Source of the DNA: UBA6522 sp965237785
GTDB lineage: Bacteria > Pseudomonadota > Gammaproteobacteria > Steroidobacterales > Rariloculaceae
Length of the DNA: 64,000 nt
Reading direction: 5' to 3'
Assembly: GCA_965237785.1 (NCBI GenBank)
Contig: OZ250159.1
Span: forward strand, 4,216,001 to 4,280,000
Shown one piece after another: positions 18,501-27,060 of this stretch. Each line of letters begins with the position of its first letter. Positions within the stretch are counted from its first letter, which is position 1. Position numbers and translations under genes: made by a program. The notes under the pieces were generated by a model. That model ran no database searches, was not told the DNA's origin, and saw only the letters and a program-made list of their open reading frames with translations.

Positions 18501-19274
18501 ATGTCGCACTACATTCAGTCGATTGAGCGTGCAACTCAAGTTTGTACGGCCCTGTCCGAGGGCAATGACCTGATGGGCGTCACGGAAATCGCAAATAAGG
18601 TCAATCTGGGCAAAAGTACGGTACATCGGATATTGGCGACCTTGATGCAAGCGAGGTTCGTACGCATGGATCCCACGAGTCGGCAGTACTCACTGGGCTA
18701 TGGCTTGCTTCAACTGACTGCCGGTTTGCTAAGCAGTTCGGAAATTGCCAGGACCGCGCTTCCGTACCTGCGGGACTTGCGCCGAAAAACGCGCGAAACG
18801 GTAAGCCTGAACCTCCGAGACAATGACCACCGCGTGGTAGTCGAGCGATTGGATACCTCTCACGAGATTCGATATGTCGCGGAAATAGGGAGGCCCCTAC
18901 CGCTTCATGTCGGCGCAGGAGGAAAGGCGATTCTGGCGTTTATGGACGAAAGGGAGGTACACGGCATACTGACGGATGCGAAGTTGAGCGCGAAGCAGAT
19001 CCGGCGCTTGGCCAAGGAATTGGAAGAAATCCGCGCCGTCGGGTCTGCCTATACCCTGGGTGAACGATTGCCTGGCGCCGGTTCGCTCTCCGCACCGGTG
19101 TTCAACTACGATGGTGCGGTCAATGGATCGGTTAATGTGCTTTGTCTCGAATCGAGACTTAACGCGAAAACGGTTCAAGAATTCAGGCAGTTAGTGCAAA
19201 AGACCGCTAGCGATGTATCCCGGGAACTCGGATGGCACGCAGTCGAAACTCACCGGAAAACCGTGAATGAGTAG
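18501..19274 (+). CDS. IclR-family transcriptional regulator
   Basis: A 257-residue protein. The N-terminal winged helix-turn-helix reads MGVTEIANKVNLGKSTVHRI. The effector domain contains LPLHVGAGGKAILAF and the late AGSLSAPVFNYDG typical of IclR proteins, which bind small aromatic or heterocyclic acids or glyoxylate-like ligands. It is the first gene of the low-G+C island and points at the catabolic operon that starts 90 bases downstream, so it probably controls that operon and itself. Whether it activates or represses cannot be told. Confidence 0.92.
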   Translation: MSHYIQSIERATQVCTALSEGNDLMGVTEIANKVNLGKSTVHRILATLMQARFVRMDPTSRQYSLGYGLLQLTAGLLSSSEIARTALPYLRDLRRKTRETVSLNLRDNDHRVVVERLDTSHEIRYVAEIGRPLPLHVGAGGKAILAFMDEREVHGILTDAKLSAKQIRRLAKELEEIRAVGSAYTLGERLPGAGSLSAPVFNYDGAVNGSVNVLCLESRLNAKTVQEFRQLVQKTASDVSRELGWHAVETHRKTVNE

Positions 19275-19312
19275 CCGTCGACAAAAGCAGAATAAAGACG
19301 CCCAAATCCAAG

Positions 19313-19340
19313 TTGACGCGTCATTCTCGAATTTTACAAT
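19313..19340 (+). promoter_or_regulatory. Sigma-70-like promoter for the catabolic operon with a palindrome over the -35 box
   Basis: TTGACG (19313-19318) and TACAAT (19335-19340) are separated by 16 bases, ahead of the DUF169 gene at 19362. The -35 box lies in a perfect 10-base palindrome TGACGCGTCA (19314-19323), a possible site for a regulator. AAGGAG follows at 19348-19353. Confidence 0.6.
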
Positions 19341-19361
19341 TGATTATAAGGAGTGATGACG

Positions 19362-20183
19362 ATGACCGATGAAACCAGAGCACCATTCAAGGATTTATCC
19401 AATCGTTTGGTAAAAGCGCTGCATTTGGAAACGCCCCCCGTAGGCGTATTGTGGACGACAAGAAAACCTGAAGGCATTCAGCGAATCGATCGCACGTTGA
19501 AAGGGTGTATGTTTCTCGATGTCGCAAGGCTCGAACACAAGACGTTCTATGCAGATGCCGAAAACAATCGGGATTGCAAGAATGGAAGCCACTATCTCGG
19601 CTTTACGCCGCCTTTCGAAGGGCAGTACTCAGGAGATTGGCCGGCCGGAAGATTTCCGCACAAGGGACGGAGCATCGTCAGGTCCCCGGTCGCGTTTCGA
19701 CGTAACCTGCCGCACTATGAAATAGTGCCGTCCGGCACCGTAAAATATATGGTGTTCGGCCCACTCGATGTATTCCCGTTCGACAATTCCTGGGGTGGGG
19801 GTGTGGTCAACGTGTTTCTAAACGCGAAAGCCGGGCTCTTTCTTGCTCGTGCCGCGGACTATGAAGCCGGCGGTGCAACCCAAGGGGTTACCGGTCCGTC
19901 CACCTGCTCCATGGTCATGTCGAAACCGCTGATGACTGGAGAAGTAAGCTATACGCTGGGTTGTTTCGGGTTTCGACAATTCGTCAAGATCAAGCCGGAA
20001 GAGGTTATTTTCGGCATCCCATTCGAGAAATTGGATAACGTTGTTGAAAACCTGGAAGTGCTTCTCGACCACCGACCCGACCTGGTCGAACTGTTAGCGG
20101 AGCCCGTCGGTCAGGCACATACTGCAACCGAACAGGAAATTGCCGTTCAGCGCTCGCCGGGCGCCGTACTCGACACAAGTTGA
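19362..20183 (+). CDS. DUF169 family protein
   Basis: A 273-residue soluble protein matching DUF169, which has no assigned reaction. Visible features are the early LETPPVGVLW, cysteines in KGCMFLDVARL and ENNRDCKNGSHYLG, GPSTCSMVMSKP and YTLGCFGFRQF. Conserved cysteines could bind metal or a cofactor. It is the first structural gene of the catabolic operon and precedes the molybdenum hydroxylase genes by 22 bases, which suggests a role in handling that enzyme or its substrate. The third of three close starts (GTG, ATG, ATG) was chosen for its spacing from AAGGAG. Confidence 0.75.
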   Translation: MTDETRAPFKDLSNRLVKALHLETPPVGVLWTTRKPEGIQRIDRTLKGCMFLDVARLEHKTFYADAENNRDCKNGSHYLGFTPPFEGQYSGDWPAGRFPHKGRSIVRSPVAFRRNLPHYEIVPSGTVKYMVFGPLDVFPFDNSWGGGVVNVFLNAKAGLFLARAADYEAGGATQGVTGPSTCSMVMSKPLMTGEVSYTLGCFGFRQFVKIKPEEVIFGIPFEKLDNVVENLEVLLDHRPDLVELLAEPVGQAHTATEQEIAVQRSPGAVLDTS

Positions 20184-20205
20184 TGCGGGGAAACGAGTAC
20201 GAAGT

Positions 20206-22551
20206 ATGGATTCCCGCGAACGCAAGGAACAATCTCCCCAGACGCTGAGGCATGTCGGAAAATCGTGCAAGCGCGGCGACTTGGTCGACAAGGTCACGGG
20301 AAAATGGGTCTACGGAACAGACTTTACGCTGGCGGGGATGCTGTACGCCAAGGCGCTGCGGTCGCCCTATCCCCATGCGCGTATCGTTTCGATAGATATT
20401 AGTCGCGCTCGGCAACTACCCGGCGTGTGTACTGCGATCACCGCGGACGATTTGCCGCCATATAAATTCGGTTCCGCAATCCGCGATGAGCCATTCCTGG
20501 CTCGGGACAAGGTTCGGTACGCAGGTGAACCGATCGCCGCGTTAGCCGCAACTAGCGAAGAAATTGCGCGCGAAGCAATTGATCTGATCGATGTGGAATA
20601 CGAAGAGCTGCCGGGTATCCATGATGTGTTGGAAGCAATGCAGCCTGGCAGCCATTTGGTGCATGAGGACATGGCTCAATATGAAATGGAGGGAGAATAC
20701 AACCGTTATCCCGGGACGAATATTGTCGGGCACACCAAGATTCGTCACGGTGATATTGACCGAGGATTTCGAGAGTCGGACGAAATCCATGAGGACGTAT
20801 TCACGACACAGTATGTTCAGCATTGTTCGATGGAACCTCACGTTGCCATCGCGAAAGTCGATGAGGATCGCAGCGTAACAATCTGGTCAAGCTGCCAGTC
20901 GCCGTACAACGCAGTTCGGGATTTGGCTAACGCACTTGGTCTCCCATACAACAAGGTGCGGATTATCTGCACGGGAGTGGGCGGCGGCTTTGGAGGGAAA
21001 AACTATCTTCGCGTCGAACCGTTGATCGTAGCGCTGGCTACGCATACAGGCGGGAGACCCGTCAAGCTGACCTATACAAGAGATGAGGAATTCATCGCCA
21101 GCGTTTGCAAGCACCCTGTACATCTGACGTTTAAAACCGGGGTCAAACGGAACGGCGCCATCGTCGCGCGAAAAATTACAGCGATCTTCGATACGGGTGC
21201 ATACGCTGACACCGGCCCGCTTGTGGCGCGCAATGGTGCGTTCAGTGGAACCGGCCCATACCGGATACCTCACGTGTGGATCGATTCCTATTGCGTCTAC
21301 ACGAACAATCCCCTGGGAGGCGCTTTTCGGGGGTTTGGTGTGCCGCAGCTTACTTGGGCGCATGAATCGCAGATGGACATGATAGCGACCAGGTTGAGCA
21401 TCGATCCGGTGGATATTCGAATGCGCAACCTTTACGACCTCGGGGATGAAACGTGCACAGGCGAAGTTCTCCGCACGAGTGTCGGAGTGAAGGATACACT
21501 CCGTCTCGCGGTCGATTTGTTCGCTCGGGGTATGCGGAATAGCGAATCGGATAACCCCAGGATTGTGCGCGGACAAGGCATGGCGACCATGCACAAACTT
21601 ACGAATACGCCTTCGACATCTTCGGTGATCGTCAAGATGCATGCAGATGGCAGCATCAACGTTTTGTGCAGTACCGTGGAACTGGGGCAGGGCATTTATA
21701 CTGCGTTGCGCCAAATTGTTGCCGAACGGCTTGGCATTCCCATGGAGCATGTCAGGATCAGCGCCCCGGATGTCGACTATACGCCGTTCGATCAGTCAAC
21801 CAGCGGTAGTCGATCCGTCTTTCACAGCGGAAACGCACTGATCCGAGCCTCCGACGATCTCATAGGCAAGCTTTGTAAAATGGCTGCGCCATTGCTTGAC
21901 TGCCCAGTCGAGTCATTGGACTACCGCGACGGCGCGGTCTGGAAAGAAAATTCAAACAAATTCCTTACCGCCAGGGAAATTATCGCGGGCCACTTCGGTC
22001 CTCGAGGTGCAACGGTGCAGGGTGACGGAACTTTCACACCGCGCAGCGCCAAGCCACCCGATAAGGAGACAGGCCAGACGCCCAAAATGTCGGCATTCTG
22101 GATGTATGCGACCCAATTGGCCGATGTGGAGGTTGACGTCGAAACGGGCAGGGTCAAGGTATTGAGGTTGGTCGCTGCTCACGATGCGGGCACGATTATC
22201 AACCCGGAAGGCGCGGAGGGCCAGATAGTGGGAGGGGTGGTTCAAGGTCTCGGTGCGACACTCTGCGAGGAGATGCACGTTACGGACGGCGTCGTCACAA
22301 ATCCTACATTCGTCGACTACAAATTACCGACAACGATGGACGTGCCTGAAATAGTGACAGGCTTCGTCGAGTCTTTCCATGACGAAGGCCCTTTTGGCGC
22401 CAAGGGTCTGTCTGAACCGGCTCTGGCGCCGACGTCGGCCGCGGTTGCCAATGCGGTGTTCGATGCGATCGGCGCGCGCATCACCAGCCTGCCAATTACG
22501 CCGGAGAAAATATTGCAAGCGCTGAACCGGATCGAAACATCGCGCATTTAG
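20206..22551 (+). CDS. Molybdenum hydroxylase large subunit (xanthine dehydrogenase family)
   Basis: A 781-residue molybdopterin-binding subunit. GDLVDKVTGKWVYGTDF opens the a/b-hammerhead domain. GVGGGFGGKNYLRVEP and GGAFRGFGVPQ bind the cofactor, and GAKGLSEPALAPTSAAVANA supplies the catalytic Glu near residue 745. The AFRGFG motif is that of xanthine-dehydrogenase-type enzymes, not the AYRCSFR of true CO dehydrogenase. Such enzymes insert water-derived oxygen next to a ring nitrogen. The substrate is probably a heterocycle related to the downstream hydantoin-type steps. The gene is followed by the small and medium subunits. Confidence 0.93.
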   Translation: MDSRERKEQSPQTLRHVGKSCKRGDLVDKVTGKWVYGTDFTLAGMLYAKALRSPYPHARIVSIDISRARQLPGVCTAITADDLPPYKFGSAIRDEPFLARDKVRYAGEPIAALAATSEEIAREAIDLIDVEYEELPGIHDVLEAMQPGSHLVHEDMAQYEMEGEYNRYPGTNIVGHTKIRHGDIDRGFRESDEIHEDVFTTQYVQHCSMEPHVAIAKVDEDRSVTIWSSCQSPYNAVRDLANALGLPYNKVRIICTGVGGGFGGKNYLRVEPLIVALATHTGGRPVKLTYTRDEEFIASVCKHPVHLTFKTGVKRNGAIVARKITAIFDTGAYADTGPLVARNGAFSGTGPYRIPHVWIDSYCVYTNNPLGGAFRGFGVPQLTWAHESQMDMIATRLSIDPVDIRMRNLYDLGDETCTGEVLRTSVGVKDTLRLAVDLFARGMRNSESDNPRIVRGQGMATMHKLTNTPSTSSVIVKMHADGSINVLCSTVELGQGIYTALRQIVAERLGIPMEHVRISAPDVDYTPFDQSTSGSRSVFHSGNALIRASDDLIGKLCKMAAPLLDCPVESLDYRDGAVWKENSNKFLTAREIIAGHFGPRGATVQGDGTFTPRSAKPPDKETGQTPKMSAFWMYATQLADVEVDVETGRVKVLRLVAAHDAGTIINPEGAEGQIVGGVVQGLGATLCEEMHVTDGVVTNPTFVDYKLPTTMDVPEIVTGFVESFHDEGPFGAKGLSEPALAPTSAAVANAVFDAIGARITSLPITPEKILQALNRIETSRI

Positions 22552-22570
22552 ACACGAAGCCAGAGTCCAT

Positions 22571-23077
22571 ATGAAGCCACAAGAGAAATTGGTGATCACG
22601 ATCAATGGTGAAACACATGCTCTTGAGGTACCGGTTAACAGAACGCTTATTGATCTGATAAAGGACGATCTCGGCTTGATTGGCACGAAGGATGGATGTC
22701 GACAAGGCGTATGTGGCGCTTGCACAATCCTCGTTGACGGTGTCCCCATCCGATCCTGTCTCGAACTGGCCGTTCGATGCCATGGCAAGGACATTACGAC
22801 GGTCGAAGGACTAAGAAATGCAGGGCGTCTACACCCGTTGCAACAGGCATTCATCGATAACGCGGCGGTACAGTGTGGCTACTGCACACCGGGAATGTTG
22901 ATGATGGCAGTAGCGTTTCTGAAAGAAAACCCTACTCCAAGTGAGGAGGAGGTTCGCGAAGCGCTGGTTGGCAACATTTGTCGGTGTACTGGATATTTGG
23001 GTAGCGTTCGAGCCGTGATGGCAGTAGCTGGGAACCAGGCAACGGGCCTGCCGAAATCGCCTGGGATTTCGCCATGA
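22571..23077 (+). CDS. Molybdenum hydroxylase small subunit, two [2Fe-2S] clusters
   Basis: A 168-residue iron-sulfur subunit. The plant-ferredoxin-type cluster uses CRQGVCGACT plus the Cys of PIRSC. The second cluster uses CGYCTPGMLM and NICRCTGY. It passes electrons from the molybdenum site to the FAD subunit. Length and motif order are normal. Its stop overlaps the start of the FAD subunit (ATGA at 23074). Confidence 0.95.
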   Translation: MKPQEKLVITINGETHALEVPVNRTLIDLIKDDLGLIGTKDGCRQGVCGACTILVDGVPIRSCLELAVRCHGKDITTVEGLRNAGRLHPLQQAFIDNAAVQCGYCTPGMLMMAVAFLKENPTPSEEEVREALVGNICRCTGYLGSVRAVMAVAGNQATGLPKSPGISP

Positions 23078-23937
23078 GTTTGCCGAATTTCGACTACCGT
23101 GCGCCAAAGTCGATCGAACAGGCGGTTGCTCTGCGACAGGAGTTTGGGGACGATGCTCTGGTCATGGCGGGAGGACTCACGGTTGTGATCCTTTTACGCG
23201 AGCGCCTCGTGCAACCGCGCGTACTTATAAGCCTGTCCGAAATTCCGATACTCCGACGAATTGACCTCGGTAAACAGGTACTACGCATTGGCGCGGCCGT
23301 AACTCATAGTGAGGTCGCACGTTCCGAACACGTCCGCAGTGTCGCCCCGCTCCTGTCTGAAGCATGTGGGCGCGTTGGTTCGCCTGCGATTCGTAATATG
23401 GGGACCTTGGGTGGAACTATCAGTCACGGCGATGGCGCATCGGATCCGGCTCCGGCACTCCTGGCCTTGGACGCGGAGGCGAATGTTGCCGGTCCTGCCG
23501 GTGAACGCCGAATCCCGCTCAAGGATTTTTTCCACGGCGTATTTTGGACCGAACTCGACGAAAATGAAATTCTAACGGAACTGCTCGTGCCGATCCCGGC
23601 AGCCGGTACAAAGACGCGGTTCATGAAGTACACCAGCACGTCCGAGGAAGCCTTTGCAACCGTGACCGTGGCGATATCGATTCTGCGTGGCAAAACCGGT
23701 ATGTGCACGGATGTCCGCATCGGACTCGGGAGCGTAGCGCCAATACCGATACGAGCGATTCGGGCAGAAAACCTTCTTCGCGGTAAAGCGGCCACGAGAG
23801 AACTAATCGCCGAGGCCGCTGCGTTGGCTGCATCGGACGCCGACCCACCGTCCGATGCCCAGGCTTCCGGGAATTATCGACGCGCGATGACCGCGGTCTG
23901 GGTTCGGCGTGTGCTTGAGGAGTTGCTCCTTGTATGA
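23074..23937 (+). CDS. Molybdenum hydroxylase medium subunit, FAD-binding
   Basis: A 287-residue subunit with VMAGGLTVVILLRERLVQP and NMGTLGGTISHGDGASD, the two FAD-binding loops of the CoxM/XDH-C family, and a CO_deh_flav_C-like end with SVAPIPIRA. It takes electrons from the iron-sulfur subunit and passes them to an acceptor. The start overlaps the previous gene by four bases. A second frame of 32 codons preceded by GAGGAG overlaps its stop (23930-24028), but it is too short to call. Confidence 0.93.
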   Translation: MSLPNFDYRAPKSIEQAVALRQEFGDDALVMAGGLTVVILLRERLVQPRVLISLSEIPILRRIDLGKQVLRIGAAVTHSEVARSEHVRSVAPLLSEACGRVGSPAIRNMGTLGGTISHGDGASDPAPALLALDAEANVAGPAGERRIPLKDFFHGVFWTELDENEILTELLVPIPAAGTKTRFMKYTSTSEEAFATVTVAISILRGKTGMCTDVRIGLGSVAPIPIRAIRAENLLRGKAATRELIAEAAALAASDADPPSDAQASGNYRRAMTAVWVRRVLEELLLV

Positions 23938-24048
23938 AGCCATTGACCCGATCTTCGAACACATCCACGTGTCCTGCAACTCGCTCAAAGTTGTTTCGCA
24001 ACTGGAATCGAATTTCGATGAGGGTTGAGTTGAGCTAGGAGATTCGTA

Positions 24049-24618
24049 ATGGAGATGCAGGGCGAATATCGAATTTCCGCGGATCGTAAAACTGTGTGGG
24101 ACGCGTTGAACGAACCCGAAGTCCTAAAGGATTGTCTGGCGGGCTGCGAAAGCTTCGATAGAATTTCCGATACCGACTTTAAAGCAACAATTACGACAAG
24201 AGTTGGCCCAATCAGAACCAGGTTCTCCTGTTCGATTGAACTATCCGATATTGACCCGCCGAATTCTTATACCCTTTCGGGACGGGGCGACGGGGGAGTG
24301 TCCGGTTATGCCAAGGGCTCTGTTAAGGTTCTACTGACCGATAGTGAGGGCGCCACGGTACTGAACTACGTCGTTGATGCCAGTTTGAGGGGGAAGATCG
24401 GCCAGATGGGATCGCGGGTGGTTGGTAGCGTATCGAGAAGCATGGCCGATGAGTTTTTTCGCAATTTTTCGTCCATGGTAGAGGAGCGCGCTAGCGCCGT
24501 ACCGAAAGTCGAACCACCCAAGAGAAGAGCAAGACATCGGTTGGTTCGCATCGCAATAGTCGGGGTCATCGTGGGCGCGATAGTTCTTGGATTCATTTTT
24601 TTGACATCCAACGGCTGA
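24049..24618 (+). CDS. CoxG-like SRPBCC protein with C-terminal membrane anchor
   Basis: A 189-residue protein. Residues 1-145 match the carbon monoxide dehydrogenase subunit G family (SRPBCC fold), with ISADRKTVWDALNEPEVLK and LRGKIGQMGSRVVGSVSRS. After a basic stretch there is one hydrophobic helix (IAIVGVIVGAIVLGFIFL) at the end. In CO dehydrogenase, CoxG helps place the enzyme at the membrane; a similar role for this molybdenum hydroxylase is inference. A TAGGAG ribosome site precedes the ATG by seven bases. Confidence 0.88.
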   Translation: MEMQGEYRISADRKTVWDALNEPEVLKDCLAGCESFDRISDTDFKATITTRVGPIRTRFSCSIELSDIDPPNSYTLSGRGDGGVSGYAKGSVKVLLTDSEGATVLNYVVDASLRGKIGQMGSRVVGSVSRSMADEFFRNFSSMVEERASAVPKVEPPKRRARHRLVRIAIVGVIVGAIVLGFIFLTSNG

Positions 24619-24708
24619 TGACTTTGTCGGAAGTACTGAAATTGTTCTCTATTTCCGAATCGAATAGCCGCGCAACTAATTACCAATGAAATTTATCGTG
24701 AGGGACAA

Positions 24709-26088
24709 GTGGCAAGCAGAAGCATCGATATCCACATAAAGGGTGGCGTAGTTGTTAGCAGTTCCGAATTGCAGGTGGCGGATATCTTTATCAGGAATGG
24801 TGTCATCGACAGTATCGAACGCCCAAATAGCGGTAAGGAGGCTCATCGAGTAATTGATGCATCGGGAAAATTCGTTCTCCCGGGTATCGTCGAAGCCCAT
24901 CTTCATCCGGTCTATGCCGATCGGCTGGATACACTGTCGAAGTCTGCCGTCTACGGTGGTATCACGACACTGATTCCTTACATCGGCGCCGTTAAAGCCT
25001 GGGGTGTAGAAGGAAATCTTTGGGACGCAGTCAACTATTTCATCGAAGAAGGAGTGCGCGACTCGATTATCGATTTCGGTCTGCACTGCAGTTTGGTCAA
25101 CAGCGATCTCGCGAATTTAGAGAGCCTGATTCCAAAAATATGTAAGCGAGGCGTCAGGTCGTTCAAGGGGTTCATGGCCTACAAGAAAAGAGGCATGTTT
25201 CTCGCGGACAGTGACATCCTGCGGATTTTGAGTACTTTGAGGGACAATGGCGGTTTATTCTGTGTTCATGCCGAGAATGGCGATCTTTGTGATTTCCTTG
25301 AAGACAGTTTCGTTGCTGAAGGTAAGAGCGGTCCCGAGTATTACGGACCGTCCCGGCCGGACATCTGCGAAGCGGAAGCCGTATTTAGAATTTTGAGTTT
25401 TGGAAAGGCGCTCGAGTGCCCGATATACGTAGTTCACGTCAGTACATGGGAAGCGCTGGATGTTATCGAGCTGTTTCGCAAGTGGAGCTCCGCTCCAATT
25501 TATGCTGAGACGTGCACACATTATCTGACGTTGACCGACGAGGAGATGCGGAATATGGGCTCTCTCGCAAAGGTCAGCCCCCCATTACGTGACAAAAAAG
25601 ACGTTGATGCGCTATGGCAAGCCATTAAGGATGGAAAAATCGATGTTATTGGGGCGGATACGGCCGGACATCTCATCGAGAGCAAAGAACCCCGATGGGG
25701 CGATGTGTTCAAGGCGCCTGCCGGGTTGCCGGGCCAGGAAACGATGTTCACGGTTACCTACGATGAAGGCTTCAATAGACGCTCGGTTAGCCTGTGCCGC
25801 CTGGTCGAATTAATGGCGGAGAAGCCGGCGAAGATCTTCGGCCTGTATCCGCGAAAGGGCACGCTGCAAAAGGGCGCGGACGCGGACGTACTTGTCTTCG
25901 ATCCGACGAGAGAACACGAAATCAGGATGGCTGGTCAGCACACCAAGACGGATTATACGATGTACGAAGGTCGCCGGTGCCTGGGCGCTCCGGAGCTGGT
26001 AATGCAACGCGGAGAAGTATTGCTGGAAAACGGCGAGCTCAAGGCTACAAAGGGCCGTGCGCAGTTTCTTGAAGCCGAACCAATGTGA
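24709..26088 (+). CDS. Dihydropyrimidinase/hydantoinase-like cyclic amidohydrolase
   Basis: A 459-residue amidohydrolase starting at GTG. The binuclear metal ligands of the hydantoinase family are all present: His64 and His66 (EAHLHP), the carbamylated Lys153 (RSFKGFMAY), His188 (CVHAEN), His243 (VVHVST) and Asp317 (GADTAG). Family enzymes open cyclic diamides such as hydantoins and dihydropyrimidines. The next gene is a carbamoylase and the following four form sarcosine oxidase. An N-methylhydantoin-like substrate giving N-carbamoylsarcosine is therefore the best guess. GAGGGA precedes the start. Confidence 0.88.
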   Translation: MASRSIDIHIKGGVVVSSSELQVADIFIRNGVIDSIERPNSGKEAHRVIDASGKFVLPGIVEAHLHPVYADRLDTLSKSAVYGGITTLIPYIGAVKAWGVEGNLWDAVNYFIEEGVRDSIIDFGLHCSLVNSDLANLESLIPKICKRGVRSFKGFMAYKKRGMFLADSDILRILSTLRDNGGLFCVHAENGDLCDFLEDSFVAEGKSGPEYYGPSRPDICEAEAVFRILSFGKALECPIYVVHVSTWEALDVIELFRKWSSAPIYAETCTHYLTLTDEEMRNMGSLAKVSPPLRDKKDVDALWQAIKDGKIDVIGADTAGHLIESKEPRWGDVFKAPAGLPGQETMFTVTYDEGFNRRSVSLCRLVELMAEKPAKIFGLYPRKGTLQKGADADVLVFDPTREHEIRMAGQHTKTDYTMYEGRRCLGAPELVMQRGEVLLENGELKATKGRAQFLEAEPM

Positions 26089-26114
26089 TTTCGGGGCTAA
26101 ATTAGGGGATTAAC

Positions 26115-26981
26115 ATGTCAAACAGAGTCATTAGAGTTGCAGTATTGCAGGAACTGGCGATGCCGGGTAGCAGCGTACAGAAAAAAATGGACCGAACTCT
26201 GGCGCTAATCGAACAGGCTTCCAAGGAGGGCGCTCAAATCGTAATGGGCGGCGAACTCTGCACGACTGACTACGTCCGTGTTTATGGAGAAAAGGATAAT
26301 GAAATTTTTTCCGATGCGGAACCTATCCCGGGCCCAAGCACGGCAGCCGCCGGTGAACTCACTAAACGATACGGCAATTACGTGATTCTCCCGATATTCG
26401 AAAAAGGAGCGCCCGGTATTTACTACAATTCCGCACCGATCATTGGCCCGAATGGTGCTGTAGTCGGTAACTATCGTAAGACGCAGGTAGCGGGAGTTCA
26501 GGCTCTGGAAAAAATGTATTTCCGGGCCGGTCAGGATTTTAAAGTCCTGGAAACTGAATTCAAACCCAATGCGAAGTTTGGCGTCATCATTTGCCACGAT
26601 CGTCGTTATCCGGAAACTGCGCGTATAAACGCGATTCTAGGTGCGGAACTTTTGTTCTGCCCGACGGCCGCGCCTGGATATGCACATGGTGTACATTGGG
26701 GAAATCTCAACGTCATGCGTGCCGTCGATAATGGCTTGTTCGCAATCTATTCGAACCGGGTTGGACCGGAGGGTGAAAACAGCTACTTTGGCGAGAGCAT
26801 GATTGTTAATCCCATGGGTGAAGTGATCGCAAAGTTGGAACAAGAAGAGAACGCTGTTCTCACTGCGGATTGCGACCTTGATCTGGTTGATAAAGCTCGT
26901 ATTTCGGTTCCAACGTTGCGTGATATGCGTGGAGACTTCTGGATGAAGTACTATACGCCGAGCTATGATCAGCTTATTTGA
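26115..26981 (+). CDS. N-carbamoyl-amino-acid amidohydrolase (nitrilase superfamily)
   Basis: A 288-residue carbon-nitrogen hydrolase with triad Glu47 (MGGELCTTD), Lys123 (NYRKTQVAG) and Cys161 (VIICHDRRYPE). The two arginines after the Cys (C-x-x-R-R) match those that hold the substrate carboxylate in N-carbamoyl-D-amino-acid amidohydrolase, and Glu47 is at the same position as in that enzyme. It differs from AguB in this window, which has CWDQWYPE. It would remove the carbamoyl group of the hydantoinase product, leaving an amino acid (sarcosine by context), CO2 and ammonia. Confidence 0.87.
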   Translation: MSNRVIRVAVLQELAMPGSSVQKKMDRTLALIEQASKEGAQIVMGGELCTTDYVRVYGEKDNEIFSDAEPIPGPSTAAAGELTKRYGNYVILPIFEKGAPGIYYNSAPIIGPNGAVVGNYRKTQVAGVQALEKMYFRAGQDFKVLETEFKPNAKFGVIICHDRRYPETARINAILGAELLFCPTAAPGYAHGVHWGNLNVMRAVDNGLFAIYSNRVGPEGENSYFGESMIVNPMGEVIAKLEQEENAVLTADCDLDLVDKARISVPTLRDMRGDFWMKYYTPSYDQLI

Positions 26982-27060
26982 CAACGGGACTACAAGTTGT
27001 GCAGTGCATGTCGCGTGGCTGAAACTACCGCTGTGTTTGTGACACGGTAAGGGATGCCTG

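Noticed and set aside
23930..24028. 32-codon frame after GAGGAG overlapping the FAD-subunit stop
   Set aside because: It is natural-looking but too short, has a TTG start and no known homologue; it may be chance.
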